From: Streptomyces sp. CG1
GTDB lineage: Bacteria; Actinomycetota; Actinomycetes; Streptomycetales; Streptomycetaceae
DNA: 64,000 nt
Assembly (NCBI RefSeq): GCF_041080625.1
Contig: NZ_CP163518.1
Coordinates: 434,001-498,000, forward strand
Reading direction: 5' to 3'
Below are positions 1-8,403 of this stretch, piece by piece. The notes beneath the pieces were generated by a model, which saw nothing but the letters and a program-made list of their open reading frames with translations, was not told the origin of the DNA and did no database searches. The translations under genes were made by a program, and so were the position numbers. Within the stretch, counting starts at the first letter, position 1; each line of letters starts with the position of its first letter.

Positions 1-867
1 TCCAGAAGCGCTACGTCGGCGAGGTGGCTCCAGGCCGGGTCGTGGCCGTCGACGGGGCCCAGCAGACCGGGGCTTCCTCGTCCGGCTCGACGACGGACAG
101 GAATTGCCAGCCGCTGCCCTAGTCGTGGCGAGCGGCCTGAAACGGGCTCGCCCACATCCCCAATGAACTGTGGCGTCTCGCCCCCGAAGGACCAGGTCCG
201 GCTGCCTTGGTCTCGCACACCAGCCACCACACCGACTGTCTCCCTATGACGGTCAGCGCGTCGCCGTGATCGGCGGCGGCCAGTCCGTACTGGAGAGCGC
301 CGCATTGCTGCACGAAGCCGGCGCCGAGGTCCAGGTGCTGGTCCGGGGACCGCACCTGCTGTGGGGGACGAAGCCGTATCCGGCCCGACCCTGGACACGA
401 GTGCGGAGGTTCCCCGCGGTCGCGCGCATGCTGCTGTTCCGCCGCGCGCTGGGCCATCGGGCGGATGGTGGCTGCGGGACCGGGTCGAGAGCACCGTGCC
501 GGCCCGTACATCCACCCGCGTCAGCCACGCTGAAGCGCACGGTCTCGGAGTACGCCTGGAACTCGCCGGGCCGGGCCGGGCGGAGACGACGCTCACCGCG
601 GATCACGTGCTCGCGGCCGGCGGCTATCGCCTCGACCTGGATGCGGTCCCGTTCCTGTCGCCCGCGGTGCGCGGCGCCCTGGCCTGCGTCCGCGGCTCGA
701 AGGCACCCCAGATGTCCGCATCGCTCGAGTCTTCGGTGCCGGGCCTGTATTTCACCGGTTCGCTCGCCGCTCCGATGTTCGGGCCGATGATGCGGTTCGT
801 GGCAGGGACACAGTTCGCCGCCAGGCGCATCACCCGGCACGCATCCCGGCTCTCTGTACCCCGCTGA
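1..867 (+). pseudogene. Decayed FAD/NAD(P)-binding oxidoreductase, left end cut by the window
   Basis: Pieces of one flavoprotein (flavin monooxygenase/thioredoxin-reductase-like) are spread over all three forward frames. A piece ending LVVASGL lies near 110-145. A Rossmann motif VAVIGGGQSVLESA followed by LLHEAGAEV lies near 262-330. The C-terminal part, from about 480 to the TGA at 865-867, reads HVLAAGGYRLDL and then GLYFTGSLAAPMFGP, the usual FAD-domain end of these enzymes. Joining them needs at least three frameshifts (near 140, 245 and 390-470), so no functional protein is expected. The second GxGxxG-type motif suggests NADPH binding in the ancestor. The real start is to the left of the window. 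Family assignment is good; exact substrate is unknown. Confidence 0.7.
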
Positions 868-951
868 GCCGGCGACACCGAGAGCCAGACAGGCCGTACC
901 GCTGGGCCAGCGAAGGGCGGGACCCCTCTCGCAGCGTTCATGAGCCGGGCA

Positions 952-2226
952 TTACGACGCCTGTCGTGCCGTGAGGTGGCGGCGTACGCCATAGGCCGCC
1001 GCTCCAAGGGCGAGTACCGCCGCTCCCCACGACACCGACGTCGCGGGCAGGGTGAAGGCCAGGATCAGGCAGCCGGCCAGCCCGACCGCGGGGATGATGT
1101 GCGGCGGCCGGTTCTCCTCCTCGGTCAGGGTCCAGGCGGCGGCGTTGGCCACGGCGTAGTAGGCGAGTACGCCGAAGGACGAGAAGCCGATCGCGCCGCG
1201 CACGTCCGTGGTGGCGGCCAGGATCACCACCACGGCGCCCACCAGCAGCTCCGCTCGATAGGGCACCTTGAACCGTGGATGCACGGCGGACAGAGCATGA
1301 GGCAGGTGACGGTCCCGGGACATGGCCAGTGTGGTCCGCGAGACGCCCAGGATCAGCGCGAGCAACGACCCGAGTGCCGCCACCGCCGCCCCGACCCGAA
1401 CCACCGGGACCAGCCCCAGCACCCCGGCCTGCCGTACCGCCTCGGCCAGCGGCGCGCTCTCCCGTGCCAGCCCGTCCGGGCCGAGCACGGCCAGCACGGA
1501 CACGGCGACCGCCGCGTACACGATCAGCGTGATCCCCAAGGCCAGGGGAATGGCCCGGGGAATCGTGCGGGCCGGGTCCCTCACTTCTTCGCCCAGGGTC
1601 GCGATCCGCGCGTACCCGGCGAAGGCGAAGAACAGAAGTCCGGCCGCCTGCAACACCCCGGTGACGGAGGCGTCCGACCCGATGTCCAGCCGACCGGCCT
1701 GAGCATTACTGGAGGTCAGGCAGGCCACCACCACGGCTGCCAGCACGGCCAGGACCACGGCCACGATCGCACGCGTCAGCCACGCGGCCTTCTGCACACC
1801 CACGTAGTTGATGACGGTCAGCGCCACCACGGCAGCCACCGCGACGGCGTGCGCCTGGCCCGGCCACGCGTACGACCCCACGGTGAGCGCCATCGCCGCG
1901 CACGAGGCGGTCTTGCCGACCACGAAGCCCCACCCGGCAAGGTAGCCCCAGAACTCGCCCAGCCGCTCACGGCCGTACACGTACGTCCCCCCGGACTGCG
2001 GGTAGCGTGCCGCCAGCCGGGCCGAGGAGGTGGCGTTGCAGTACGCCACCACAGCGGCGACGGCCAATCCCACAAGCAGTCCCGACCCCGCCGCCCGCGC
2101 GGCCGGCGCCAGGGCGGCGAAGACACCCGCGCCGATCATCGAGCCCAGCCCGATGACGACGGCATCGAAAACGCCCAGCCTCCGCTCCAGCACAGCGGCT
2201 CCGCCGCTCTGCGACGCCTGGCTCAC
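952..2226 (-). CDS. APC-superfamily amino acid/polyamine permease
   Basis: A 424-residue hydrophobic protein with about 12 predicted membrane helices. The N-terminal segment (residues about 14-45: LGVFDAVVIGLGSMIGAGVF) is the APC signature of helix 1 with the broken-helix GSMIGAGVF substrate motif. Residues about 76-86 (YPQSGGTYVYG) match the conserved loop of this superfamily. It should import an amino acid or amine with protons at the cytoplasmic membrane; the substrate cannot be read from sequence. It faces the pseudogene 1-867 tail to tail and stands alone. A promoter must lie in the 2227-2928 gap. The ATG at 2226 gives the full N-terminal helix and was kept. Confidence 0.85.
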   Translation of the reverse strand: MSQASQSGGAAVLERRLGVFDAVVIGLGSMIGAGVFAALAPAARAAGSGLLVGLAVAAVVAYCNATSSARLAARYPQSGGTYVYGRERLGEFWGYLAGWGFVVGKTASCAAMALTVGSYAWPGQAHAVAVAAVVALTVINYVGVQKAAWLTRAIVAVVLAVLAAVVVACLTSSNAQAGRLDIGSDASVTGVLQAAGLLFFAFAGYARIATLGEEVRDPARTIPRAIPLALGITLIVYAAVAVSVLAVLGPDGLARESAPLAEAVRQAGVLGLVPVVRVGAAVAALGSLLALILGVSRTTLAMSRDRHLPHALSAVHPRFKVPYRAELLVGAVVVILAATTDVRGAIGFSSFGVLAYYAVANAAAWTLTEEENRPPHIIPAVGLAGCLILAFTLPATSVSWGAAVLALGAAAYGVRRHLTARQAS

Positions 2227-2928
2227 TCCGCACCACCATCTGTCGACATCCGGAATCGCGAGACGATACCTGTCGGGGATGAACAGCAGGTCGCAGGCGT
2301 CGTGATCCTCGACTCCCGAAGATCCGATCGGAGTTGTCCTCGCTCCCGGGGACGGTCACGAACCGGACACGAGCCGGCCGGGCATGGTGCTGCCGCCCCG
2401 TCTGCTCCTGCTGACAGTGGCAGCGGTGTGCATACGCCTGTCGGCTTTCCGGCGCCAGTCCCTGGCCAGTGTTACGGCAGCTCCGCGTGCGCTACCGCCG
2501 TATGCGGCCCGGGTCTGTAACCACGATGCCTGAGTTGCGGCGTGGATCGGGTCCCGGCAGGCTGGATCTGGCAAGCGACCTTGATGACGTGAAGAGGCGA
2601 TCGGGTTGCAGGACCGTGCGCGCCCGGTCAGCCCTCCGAAACGCTGGTGCGGCTGACGCGTGCCGCCACATGAGCCGGTATCCCGGTGAGTCCAGTCGTG
2701 ATTCTGCAACGCCCGGCCCAGCCCAGGTATCAGCCGGACGGAAACCGGCTTCGCAGTCCCCGTCCCGCTCCGGAGCGGGACGGGGAGCGCTTCTTTGTGA
2801 CATGCGCTGCGGACTCCCCCCTCGATCCGTGGTGTTCGCTGACCGTGTTCTCCGCCGTGGCCCGTATGGGTGACGTGTATGACCGCCAGTTGCCACAGCC
2901 CGCCGCCGGCGACAAGGAGCCACAGAGC
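2227..2928. other. Long divergent intergenic region
   Basis: About 700 bases separate the divergent permease and PAP2-type genes. Short open frames here are on both strands with no ribosome site or family resemblance, and I do not call any. The only clear structure is a perfect 30-bp palindrome at 2757-2786. Promoters for both neighbours should be here but cannot be assigned with confidence. Confidence 0.5.
2757..2786. repeat. Perfect 30-bp inverted repeat without a loop
   Basis: The left arm TCCCCGTCCCGCTCC is followed immediately by its exact reverse complement. A T-rich stretch (CTTCTTTGTG) follows on the plus strand, so it could act as a terminator hairpin, but no plus-strand gene ends just before it. 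It could instead be an operator for either divergent neighbour, or a mobile-element end. Confidence 0.8.
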
Positions 2929-4206
2929 ATGGATGGAAAGCAGAAGGCACTCGCCATACTGGCCGGAACCGCCCTGGCAGCCGGACTCACCAGCCCCGCC
3001 TTCGGGGCCGGCGCCGCTCACTCACCGGCCCTGCCCACCGCGGCCACGGGGTCGGGGACGTCGGTCGTGGAATGGAACCGCGAGCTCGTCACCATCCTCA
3101 GCGATCCGAAGGCGCAGCCGTCCACCGTCCAGCCCACGCGCAGCTTCGCGCTCCTCCAGGCCGCCGAGTACGACGCGGTGGTGTCGATCACCCGGGTCGG
3201 CCCCGCCTACCTGTTCTCGGTGCCGGCGCCAAGAGGTGCTCGTGCCGATGCCGCAGCGGACCAGGCGGCCCACGATGTGCTGGTCGCCCTGTACCCGGCC
3301 AAGCGCGCAGGCGTGGACCAGCGGCTGAACACCCAGCTGTCCGCGATTGCGGGCGGCCCGGGCAAGCAGGCGGGCATTGGTGTGGGAACCGAGGTCGCCC
3401 GCCGACTCATCAGCCTTCGGTCCCACGACGGATCCTCAGCCAAGCCGCCGCAATTCCGCCCTGGCGGCAAGGCCGGTGACTACCGGCCCACCCCGCCCAA
3501 CTTCCCGACACCGGTGTTCACCAACTGGGGCTCGGTCAAGCCGTTCGTGATGACCAGCGGACGGCAGTTCCGCCCGGCAGCACCACCGGCCGTGAGCAGC
3601 GCCGCGTACGCCACCGCCTTGAACGAGGTCAAGAGCCTGGGAAGCAAGACCAGCGCCACCCGAACCCCCGATCAGACCGCAGCCGCGAAGTTCTGGGCGG
3701 CCGCGCCCGTCTGGAACATCTGGAACCAGATCGCGCAGAACCTCGTCACCTCGCAGAACGCGAGCCTGGAGAAGGCGGTGAAGGTCTTCGCCCGGCTCGA
3801 CCTGTCCCTCGCCGACACCGCGATCGCGCTGTACGACGCGAAGTACTCCTACCGCGTGTGGCGGCCCGTGACCGCCATACGGCTCGGCGGTACGCACTAC
3901 AACACGCACATCGTCGGCGATCCCAGCTGGACCCCCCTGCTGCCGACCGCACCGGACCCGTCCTATCCCAGCGCCCACGCCGCCCTCAGCCAAGCCGCGG
4001 CAACGACCCTCACCGGAATCTACGGTGCGCGGCATCATCTCGCGGTGACCTCGAAGGGCACCACCCGAACCTATGCCGGCTTCGAGGACGCGGCCACCGA
4101 AGCGTGGCTCAGCCGGATCTGGTCCGGCCAGCACACCTCCCTCGACAACCACGCGGGCCAGCAACTCGGCACCCAGGTAGCCGACTTCGTGGCAGGTCAC
4201 CTCTGA
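2929..4206 (+). CDS. Secreted vanadium-dependent haloperoxidase / PAP2-superfamily enzyme
   Basis: A 425-residue protein starting at the ATG at 2929, with ribosome site AAGGAG at 2914-2919. Residues 1 to about 27 form a Sec-type signal peptide (basic N-end, hydrophobic core, AFGA before the cut). All three PAP2/vanadium-haloperoxidase motifs are present in the C-terminal half: KX6RP at K305-P313, PSAH at 347-350 and SRX5HX3D at S395, R396, H402 and D406. Those residues hold phosphate or vanadate, and H402 is the expected nucleophile or vanadate ligand. It may be an extracytoplasmic haloperoxidase-like enzyme or phosphatase; sequence alone does not separate them. PSAH instead of PSGH is common in bacterial haloperoxidase-like members. 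It stands alone, followed by the broken multicopper oxidase. Confidence 0.88.
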   Translation: MDGKQKALAILAGTALAAGLTSPAFGAGAAHSPALPTAATGSGTSVVEWNRELVTILSDPKAQPSTVQPTRSFALLQAAEYDAVVSITRVGPAYLFSVPAPRGARADAAADQAAHDVLVALYPAKRAGVDQRLNTQLSAIAGGPGKQAGIGVGTEVARRLISLRSHDGSSAKPPQFRPGGKAGDYRPTPPNFPTPVFTNWGSVKPFVMTSGRQFRPAAPPAVSSAAYATALNEVKSLGSKTSATRTPDQTAAAKFWAAAPVWNIWNQIAQNLVTSQNASLEKAVKVFARLDLSLADTAIALYDAKYSYRVWRPVTAIRLGGTHYNTHIVGDPSWTPLLPTAPDPSYPSAHAALSQAAATTLTGIYGARHHLAVTSKGTTRTYAGFEDAATEAWLSRIWSGQHTSLDNHAGQQLGTQVADFVAGHL

Positions 4207-4361
4207 CCGTCCGCACCGGGCGACAGTCATGCGCAACACGGCGGCGGCCAGAAGTCGGTGGCAGCAGGCGCATCGGCACCACTGGCACGGCCACGCTGCA
4301 GAAGAGAACGCCTGCCCGGTCTGAATCAGTCAGGTCGGGAAGCGGCGAAGGGAGCGGAGCC

Positions 4362-4757
4362 GTGGCCGTCTCTCGTCGCGAGGCCCTCAGACTGGGTGGC
4401 GTGTCCGTGCTGGCCGGAGCGGGTGCCGGTGGGGTTGCCGGCTGTGCTGCGCGGGCGGCGATGAGCGAGGCCGCTGCCTCGGGCAGGGCGGACTACACGC
4501 TGCGGATCGCGACCGGGCAGGTCGAGCGCCTGTCGTTCACCCCCGGACCGGCCGGTTACCGCTTCTACCACACCCATGTGGCCGCACGTGGTGACCTGAC
4601 CCGCGGCACATACTCCGGTCAGGCCGACCCGGTCCACATCGAGCCGAAGACCAACCCAGACGCCTACGACCAGGAAGTGTTCCTGACGCTGAAGGAGTTC
4701 GAGCCCCCTAAAGCGGGTGTCGCAGGTTCGAATCCTGCCGGGGGCACAACGCATTAA
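4362..4757 (+). pseudogene. Truncated, internally deleted multicopper oxidase
   Basis: The GTG at 4362 follows AAGGGAG. The product begins with a Tat-like leader (SRREALRLGG, then a lipobox-like AGC). It then jumps from IATGQVER straight into SFTPGPAGYRFYHTHVA, which in intact three-domain multicopper oxidases lies roughly 70 residues further on, so the first cupredoxin domain is internally deleted. The copper-ligand HTH is kept. After EVFLTLKEFE (about 4703) the frame runs into the tRNA-Arg fragment and stops at 4755-4757. Roughly three quarters of the normal protein is missing. The break coincides with the att-like scar, which suggests recombination at that site removed the rest. Confidence 0.8.
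4707..4746 (+). other. 3' half of a tRNA-Arg(CCU) gene: attachment-site scar
   Basis: The segment starts at the anticodon CCT (4707-4709) and continues with AA, the 3' anticodon stem (4712-4716), a 5-nt variable loop, a perfect T-arm (GCAGG at 4722-4726, loop TTCGAAT, CCTGC at 4734-4738), the acceptor strand CGGGGGC and discriminator A (4746). Nothing resembling the 5' half precedes it; the multicopper oxidase coding sequence does. A 3' tRNA half beginning in the anticodon loop is the classic residue of tyrosine-recombinase integration (attR, or a decayed att site). By that logic the element would lie to the left and native flank to the right. Confidence 0.72.
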
Positions 4758-5186
4758 GCCGCTGACCTGAGTTTCCCCCAGAGAGGGGTCCCATTCGGCC
4801 TCGGACTCGTCGTCCGGGGCTGTTTACGTGAGCGGTGCGTGAGCGGACGGGGAGTTGATCTCCCGAACATCGCCCGACGGATCAGCATCATCCGGCATGG
4901 GCTCCGGGCGGGTCTTCTACTCACGCTCAGGCTCCGCTACGGAGCGGTGTGGAATTCAGCGTCGGCGCGACCAGCGGCGTCTTCAACACCTACCAGTACG
5001 GCTCTACGGCCAGCCGCAATATCGGAACCGGCTGACGCAGCCCCGGACCTGCTGGCCTGAGGAGGTGCACCGTGATGAGGTACCGGCGGGTGGCCGTGTC
5101 GGGCTTGGTCCGGCTGGGTGGCATGGCCGCCGCACCGGTTCCGGTTACCGGCAATTGCCGTAGATCCGCCCCTTAGATTCGAAGGC
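4758..5186 (+). other. Gap after the tRNA scar with a possible gene remnant
   Basis: No intact gene. The stretch 4949-5035 reads as a short C-terminal-looking peptide (EFSVGATSGVFNTYQYGS, stop at 5033-5035) without a start or ribosome site, perhaps the tail of a lost gene. No integrase, excisionase or tRNA 5' half is visible. Confidence 0.4.
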
Positions 5187-5891
5187 ATGAGTTCCATTGA
5201 TCACTCATCGGTAGACCGTCGCGGTTTCCTGGCCGGGGCCGCCGGGGCCGCCGCGTTCGTGGCGGGCGGCTTGTGGGCGCTCCCCTCGCAGGCGTATGCG
5301 GCCGGACCTTCGCTGCCGCGCCCCGGGCAGGAAATCCGGTGCGACAGCTCGGCGCGCGGGGTGGTCCTGCGCAGCCTTGCCGGATCGGGCACCGTCGACA
5401 TCGACTGCGCGATCCGGCTGCGTGTCGAGGACGATCCGGGCGATCACACCGGGCGGTCCCGGCGGCTGCGGATGCTGGAGCACCACATGCAGGGTCGCAG
5501 TGCGCAGTTCGGCCAGGTCGTCATCACCGAGGAAATCGACCCGCGCACGCTGCCGCCCAGCACCCTGCGCCTGGCCGATACCAAGGCGCCGCGCTATGAG
5601 CTGCGCCTGGTCTGCCCCCGCCTCACCGTCCAGGTCGAACGCCTGCCCGCGGGCGTCCTGGACCGGATCGGCCTGTCCCTGGGCTCCGTCCTCACTGCTG
5701 GTCGGCCGGTCACGCTCGTCACCACTGAACCTCTGGTCCTGGAGAACGACAGCCTGAACAGCTGGGAGTTGCACCGCCATTCTCTGGCATCGCGGCAAGA
5801 GGTGGGCCTGGCGCTCACCGGCCTCCCGAAGGCGAGGGTCGCCACCATCGAGCCCTTCACCGTGCTGGCCGAGCACTCCGAGCACTCCTGA
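5187..5891 (+). CDS. Tat-exported protein of unknown function
   Basis: A 234-residue protein from the ATG at 5187. Residues 10-14 are RRGFL, a twin-arginine motif, followed by an alanine/glycine-rich hydrophobic stretch and an AYA cleavage-like site near residue 38, so it is likely exported folded. The mature part has no cysteine pair or metal motif that I recognise; it is rich in beta-type alternation (GTVDIDCAIRLRV, RYELRLVCPRLTVQVERL). I do not know the family. It is monocistronic, with a hairpin at 5912-5929 after the stop. The ribosome site is weak (GAAGG at 5181-5185, close to the ATG), which lowers confidence in the exact start. Confidence 0.65.
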   Translation: MSSIDHSSVDRRGFLAGAAGAAAFVAGGLWALPSQAYAAGPSLPRPGQEIRCDSSARGVVLRSLAGSGTVDIDCAIRLRVEDDPGDHTGRSRRLRMLEHHMQGRSAQFGQVVITEEIDPRTLPPSTLRLADTKAPRYELRLVCPRLTVQVERLPAGVLDRIGLSLGSVLTAGRPVTLVTTEPLVLENDSLNSWELHRHSLASRQEVGLALTGLPKARVATIEPFTVLAEHSEHS

Positions 5892-5911
5892 AACGGGCAG
5901 GAACAGCAGCC

Positions 5912-5929
5912 CACGGCATGCCTGCCGTG
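5912..5929 (+). terminator. Hairpin after the Tat-exported protein gene
   Basis: CACGGC and GCCGTG form a perfect 6-bp stem with a 6-nt loop, 20 bases after the stop codon. There is no U-run, as is common in high-GC actinobacteria. Confidence 0.45.
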
Positions 5930-6196
5930 CCTCAGGCACCGGTCTGATCCAGTGCGGAGGGGGGTTTCAGCCATGCCGAGGGCGAGCAGAATGACGCCGC
6001 GTCAGTACCCCGTCGGCTTCCACTCGTCCACAGCAGACTCTCGTCCGCGACACGGCTCTGGCCATCAGCCGTCCAGCGAGACGGCTCGTTACGGTCTCAC
6101 CCGGTCCGGGAACCGCGGGGCGCAGTCAGTCGGTGCGATGGGGGTGGGAGCCGGTAGCGGGGTGGCGGAAACGCTCACCGACTGAAGGAGCCGTAT
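5930..6196. other. Intergenic region before the AhpD-like gene
   Basis: No supported gene. The GAAGGAG ribosome site of the next gene is at about 6183-6189. The promoter cannot be placed. Confidence 0.4.
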
Positions 6197-6748
6197 ATGC
6201 CCCACATCGAGCTCGGCAATGACCTGCCCGGGATCGTGTCGCTGTTCGCCTTTCGGCCCGAGACTGCTGGGCCGCTCAACGAGCTGGCCGAGGTCCTGCT
6301 GCGCGGCCCCAGCGCCCTGAGCCGGGGCGAACGGGAACTGATCGCCGCCCGGGTCTCCCACCTCAACAGCTGCCGCTTCTGCACCAACTCCCACGCCGCA
6401 TTCGCCGCCGCCCAGCTCGACGACGGCATGCCGCTGGTCGACCAGGTCCGCACCGACCCGGCCACAGCGCCCGTCTCCGACAAACTCAAGGCCCTGCTCA
6501 CCCTCGCCGACGCGGTCCAAGGCGGTGGCCTGCAGGTCACGGACCAGCACATCAAGACCGCACGCACCGCCGGGGCGACGGACACGGAGATCCACGACAC
6601 CGTCCTGATCGCGGCGGCGTTCTGCATGTACAACCGCTACGTCGACGGCCTTGCCACCACTGCCCCCGACCACCCTGCCGCATACACCGAGATGGCGGAT
6701 CACATCACCGCCCACGGCTACCGCAACGCGGTGCCCCTGAAGCCCTGA
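6197..6748 (+). CDS. Carboxymuconolactone decarboxylase/AhpD-family protein
   Basis: A 183-residue, mostly helical protein. The AhpD active-site pattern is present at residues about 58-68: SCRFCTNSHAA, that is CxxC followed three residues later by His, as in alkylhydroperoxidase D-like reductases and peroxidase-related CMD proteins. The preceding SRGERELIAARVSHLN is the conserved helix before it. The likely role is thiol-dependent peroxide reduction in the cytoplasm, but many CMD proteins have unknown substrates. A strong ribosome site (GAAGGAG) supports the ATG at 6197. It is apparently monocistronic; the next 470 bases hold only gene debris. Confidence 0.85.
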   Translation: MPHIELGNDLPGIVSLFAFRPETAGPLNELAEVLLRGPSALSRGERELIAARVSHLNSCRFCTNSHAAFAAAQLDDGMPLVDQVRTDPATAPVSDKLKALLTLADAVQGGGLQVTDQHIKTARTAGATDTEIHDTVLIAAAFCMYNRYVDGLATTAPDHPAAYTEMADHITAHGYRNAVPLKP

Positions 6749-6772
6749 CGGCACCCTCCGCTCCTCCGCCCC

Positions 6773-6925
6773 GCCATTGCCGCGCTCAATCGGCTCGGCT
6801 TGGACGTCGTCATCATCACGCGCGACAACGCCCGCACCGCACAGGCCATCGCAGCCCAGGTCGGCATGGCCAGTGGCGGCATCAACGACGCCGTCGCCGC
6901 CGGCGTCGGGCTCGCCGGCGTCGTC
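6773..6925 (+). pseudogene. Fragment of a CopA-type copper P-ATPase
   Basis: One open stretch reads AIAALNRLGLDVVIITRDNA, the P-domain segment usually ending in TGDN, then IAAQVGM, and then jumps to GGINDAVAAGVGLAG, which corresponds to the GDGINDAPAL hinge motif. The 40 or so residues normally between them are deleted, TGDN has become TRDN and GDGIND has become SGGIND. No start or downstream membrane helices remain. It is a relic of a heavy-metal ATPase. Confidence 0.72.
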
Positions 6926-7067
6926 AGCCCGGCGTCGTGGCCGGGAACGGCATTCGAGACACGGCTGTCCCCAAGATGCGCGGCATTGTCCGGCCCGGTT
7001 GCTCGATCCCCAGCGAAACAAGTCCCGCCAGCCATCCCTCCGCCACGCTCTGGAAGTGCCCCGACCC

Positions 7068-7101
7068 GGGCCGGTCGTCCCCGCTGCGAGCCGATCGGCC
7101 C
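7068..7101. promoter_or_regulatory. Pair of DosR-type boxes upstream of the M50 protease gene
   Basis: Two 14-bp palindromes fit the pattern GGGnC-N4-G(T/G)CCC: GGGCCGGTCGTCCC (7068-7081, full fit) and GAGCCGATCGGCCC (7088-7101, one mismatch). Centres are 20 bp apart and 130-155 bp before the ATG at 7224. In mycobacteria DosR/DevR binds GGGACTWWAGTCCC-like cores, often as pairs about two helical turns apart. Binding here is inferred. Confidence 0.5.
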
Positions 7102-7223
7102 CTCCCCGCAGGACGGCCACCGCCCGACGATGAAGGTGCCGCGGGCCCGCTCCGTGACGCGGAGAACGGCGCCGCCCGACGAGTGACGGGCGCGGCACCG
7201 CTCAGAGGGTGAGGCGAGGATTC

Positions 7224-8363
7224 ATGGACGAGACGCTGTCCCTCGGCCGGATCGGCGGGGTGCGGGTGGGACTGCACTGGAGTGTCCTGGTCATTGTCGC
7301 CCTGGTGACGGTCGCGCTCGCGCGCGGGCGGTTTCCCGATGCCCACCCGGGCCACCCCGCCATCGTATACTGGGCGCTCGCCCTGCTCGCTGCGGTCGTC
7401 TTCCTCTGCTCACTGCTGGCACACGAACTGGCGCATGCCGTGGTCGCCCGCCGCAACGGCGTTCAGGTGGACGGCATCACCTTGTGGATGCTGGGTGGCG
7501 CCGCCCGTCTGCACAGTGAGGCTCCGACGCCGGCCGCGGAGCTGCGTATCGCGGGCGTGGGTCCACTCACGAGTCTGGTGGCCGGTGGCGTACTGGCGGG
7601 CGTCGCCGCAGGGCTGGACGCGCTCCACGTGTCCGGGCTGGTGGTCGAGGCGTTCGTCTGGCTGGCCGCGATCAATGTTCTGCTGGCCGTGTTCAACGCG
7701 CTGCCCGCCGCGCCGCTGGACGGAGGGCGGCTTCTGCGGGCGTTCTTGTGGCATCGCACGGGCGATCGGCTGCGGGCCACTCGCGGGGCCTCGGCGGCGG
7801 GCCGTGTACTGGGCTGGTTCATGGTGGTGACCGGATTCGCTGCTGTGCTGTTCGGACGTGACCTGTCGGGTCTGTGGCCCGCGCTGATCGGCTGGTTCCT
7901 CATCGGCGCGGCCACCGCCGAGGCCCGCCAGGCCGAGATGCGCGGCGTGCTGGGTGGTGTCCCGGTCAGCCGGGTCATGACTGCGGATCCTGTCACCGTG
8001 CCGGAGACGGCGGCCCTCGCCGATTTCCTTGCGGAGGGGCCCTTCGGCCAGTACCGGCACTCCACGTTCCCGGTGCTGGCGGCGGACGGCTCGGTGGCTG
8101 GTGTGCTCACCCTGCGGCGCGTCAACGCGACGCCGGCCGAGGCTCGCGCGAGCACGAGGGTCCAGGAGGTGATGCGTCCCCTCACCGACGTCGTCACGGC
8201 CGAGCCCGGCGAACCCGTCCTCGACCTGCTCCCCCGCCTGGAGACGAGCCCTGTACGCCGGGCGCTGGTCCTCGACGAGGGCCGTCTGGTCGGCATCCTC
8301 ACCATCGCCGACATCACCCGTGCCCTGTCCTGGCCTGCCGTGTCGGCCCCGGCCCGGCACTGA
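7224..8363 (+). CDS. Site-2-protease (M50) with two CBS domains, Rip3-like
   Basis: A 379-residue membrane protein. The zinc motif HELAH is at residues 67-71 in a membrane helix, and the third ligand motif (NALPAAPLDGG, Asp about 166) is in a later helix; six or so membrane segments span residues 15-230. Residues about 245-375 carry two CBS repeats (VSRVMTADPVTVPE and VQEVMRPLTDVVTAE starts), which usually bind adenosine nucleotides. This M50B-CBS order matches mycobacterial Rip3 (Rv2625c), a member of the DosR regulon. It likely cuts membrane-bound anti-sigma or signalling proteins in response to nucleotide state. The ATG at 7224 was preferred to the GTG at 7209 because GAGGCGAGG precedes it. 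A box pair lies upstream. Confidence 0.9.
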   Translation: MDETLSLGRIGGVRVGLHWSVLVIVALVTVALARGRFPDAHPGHPAIVYWALALLAAVVFLCSLLAHELAHAVVARRNGVQVDGITLWMLGGAARLHSEAPTPAAELRIAGVGPLTSLVAGGVLAGVAAGLDALHVSGLVVEAFVWLAAINVLLAVFNALPAAPLDGGRLLRAFLWHRTGDRLRATRGASAAGRVLGWFMVVTGFAAVLFGRDLSGLWPALIGWFLIGAATAEARQAEMRGVLGGVPVSRVMTADPVTVPETAALADFLAEGPFGQYRHSTFPVLAADGSVAGVLTLRRVNATPAEARASTRVQEVMRPLTDVVTAEPGEPVLDLLPRLETSPVRRALVLDEGRLVGILTIADITRALSWPAVSAPARH

Positions 8364-8403
8364 CAGCCACCTGGTGTCGGCACCAACTCGGAGGAGGTGC
8401 GTG

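Noticed and set aside
4707..4746. A functional tRNA gene
   Set aside because: Only the half from the anticodon to the acceptor 3' strand is present; no D-arm or 5' acceptor strand precedes it.
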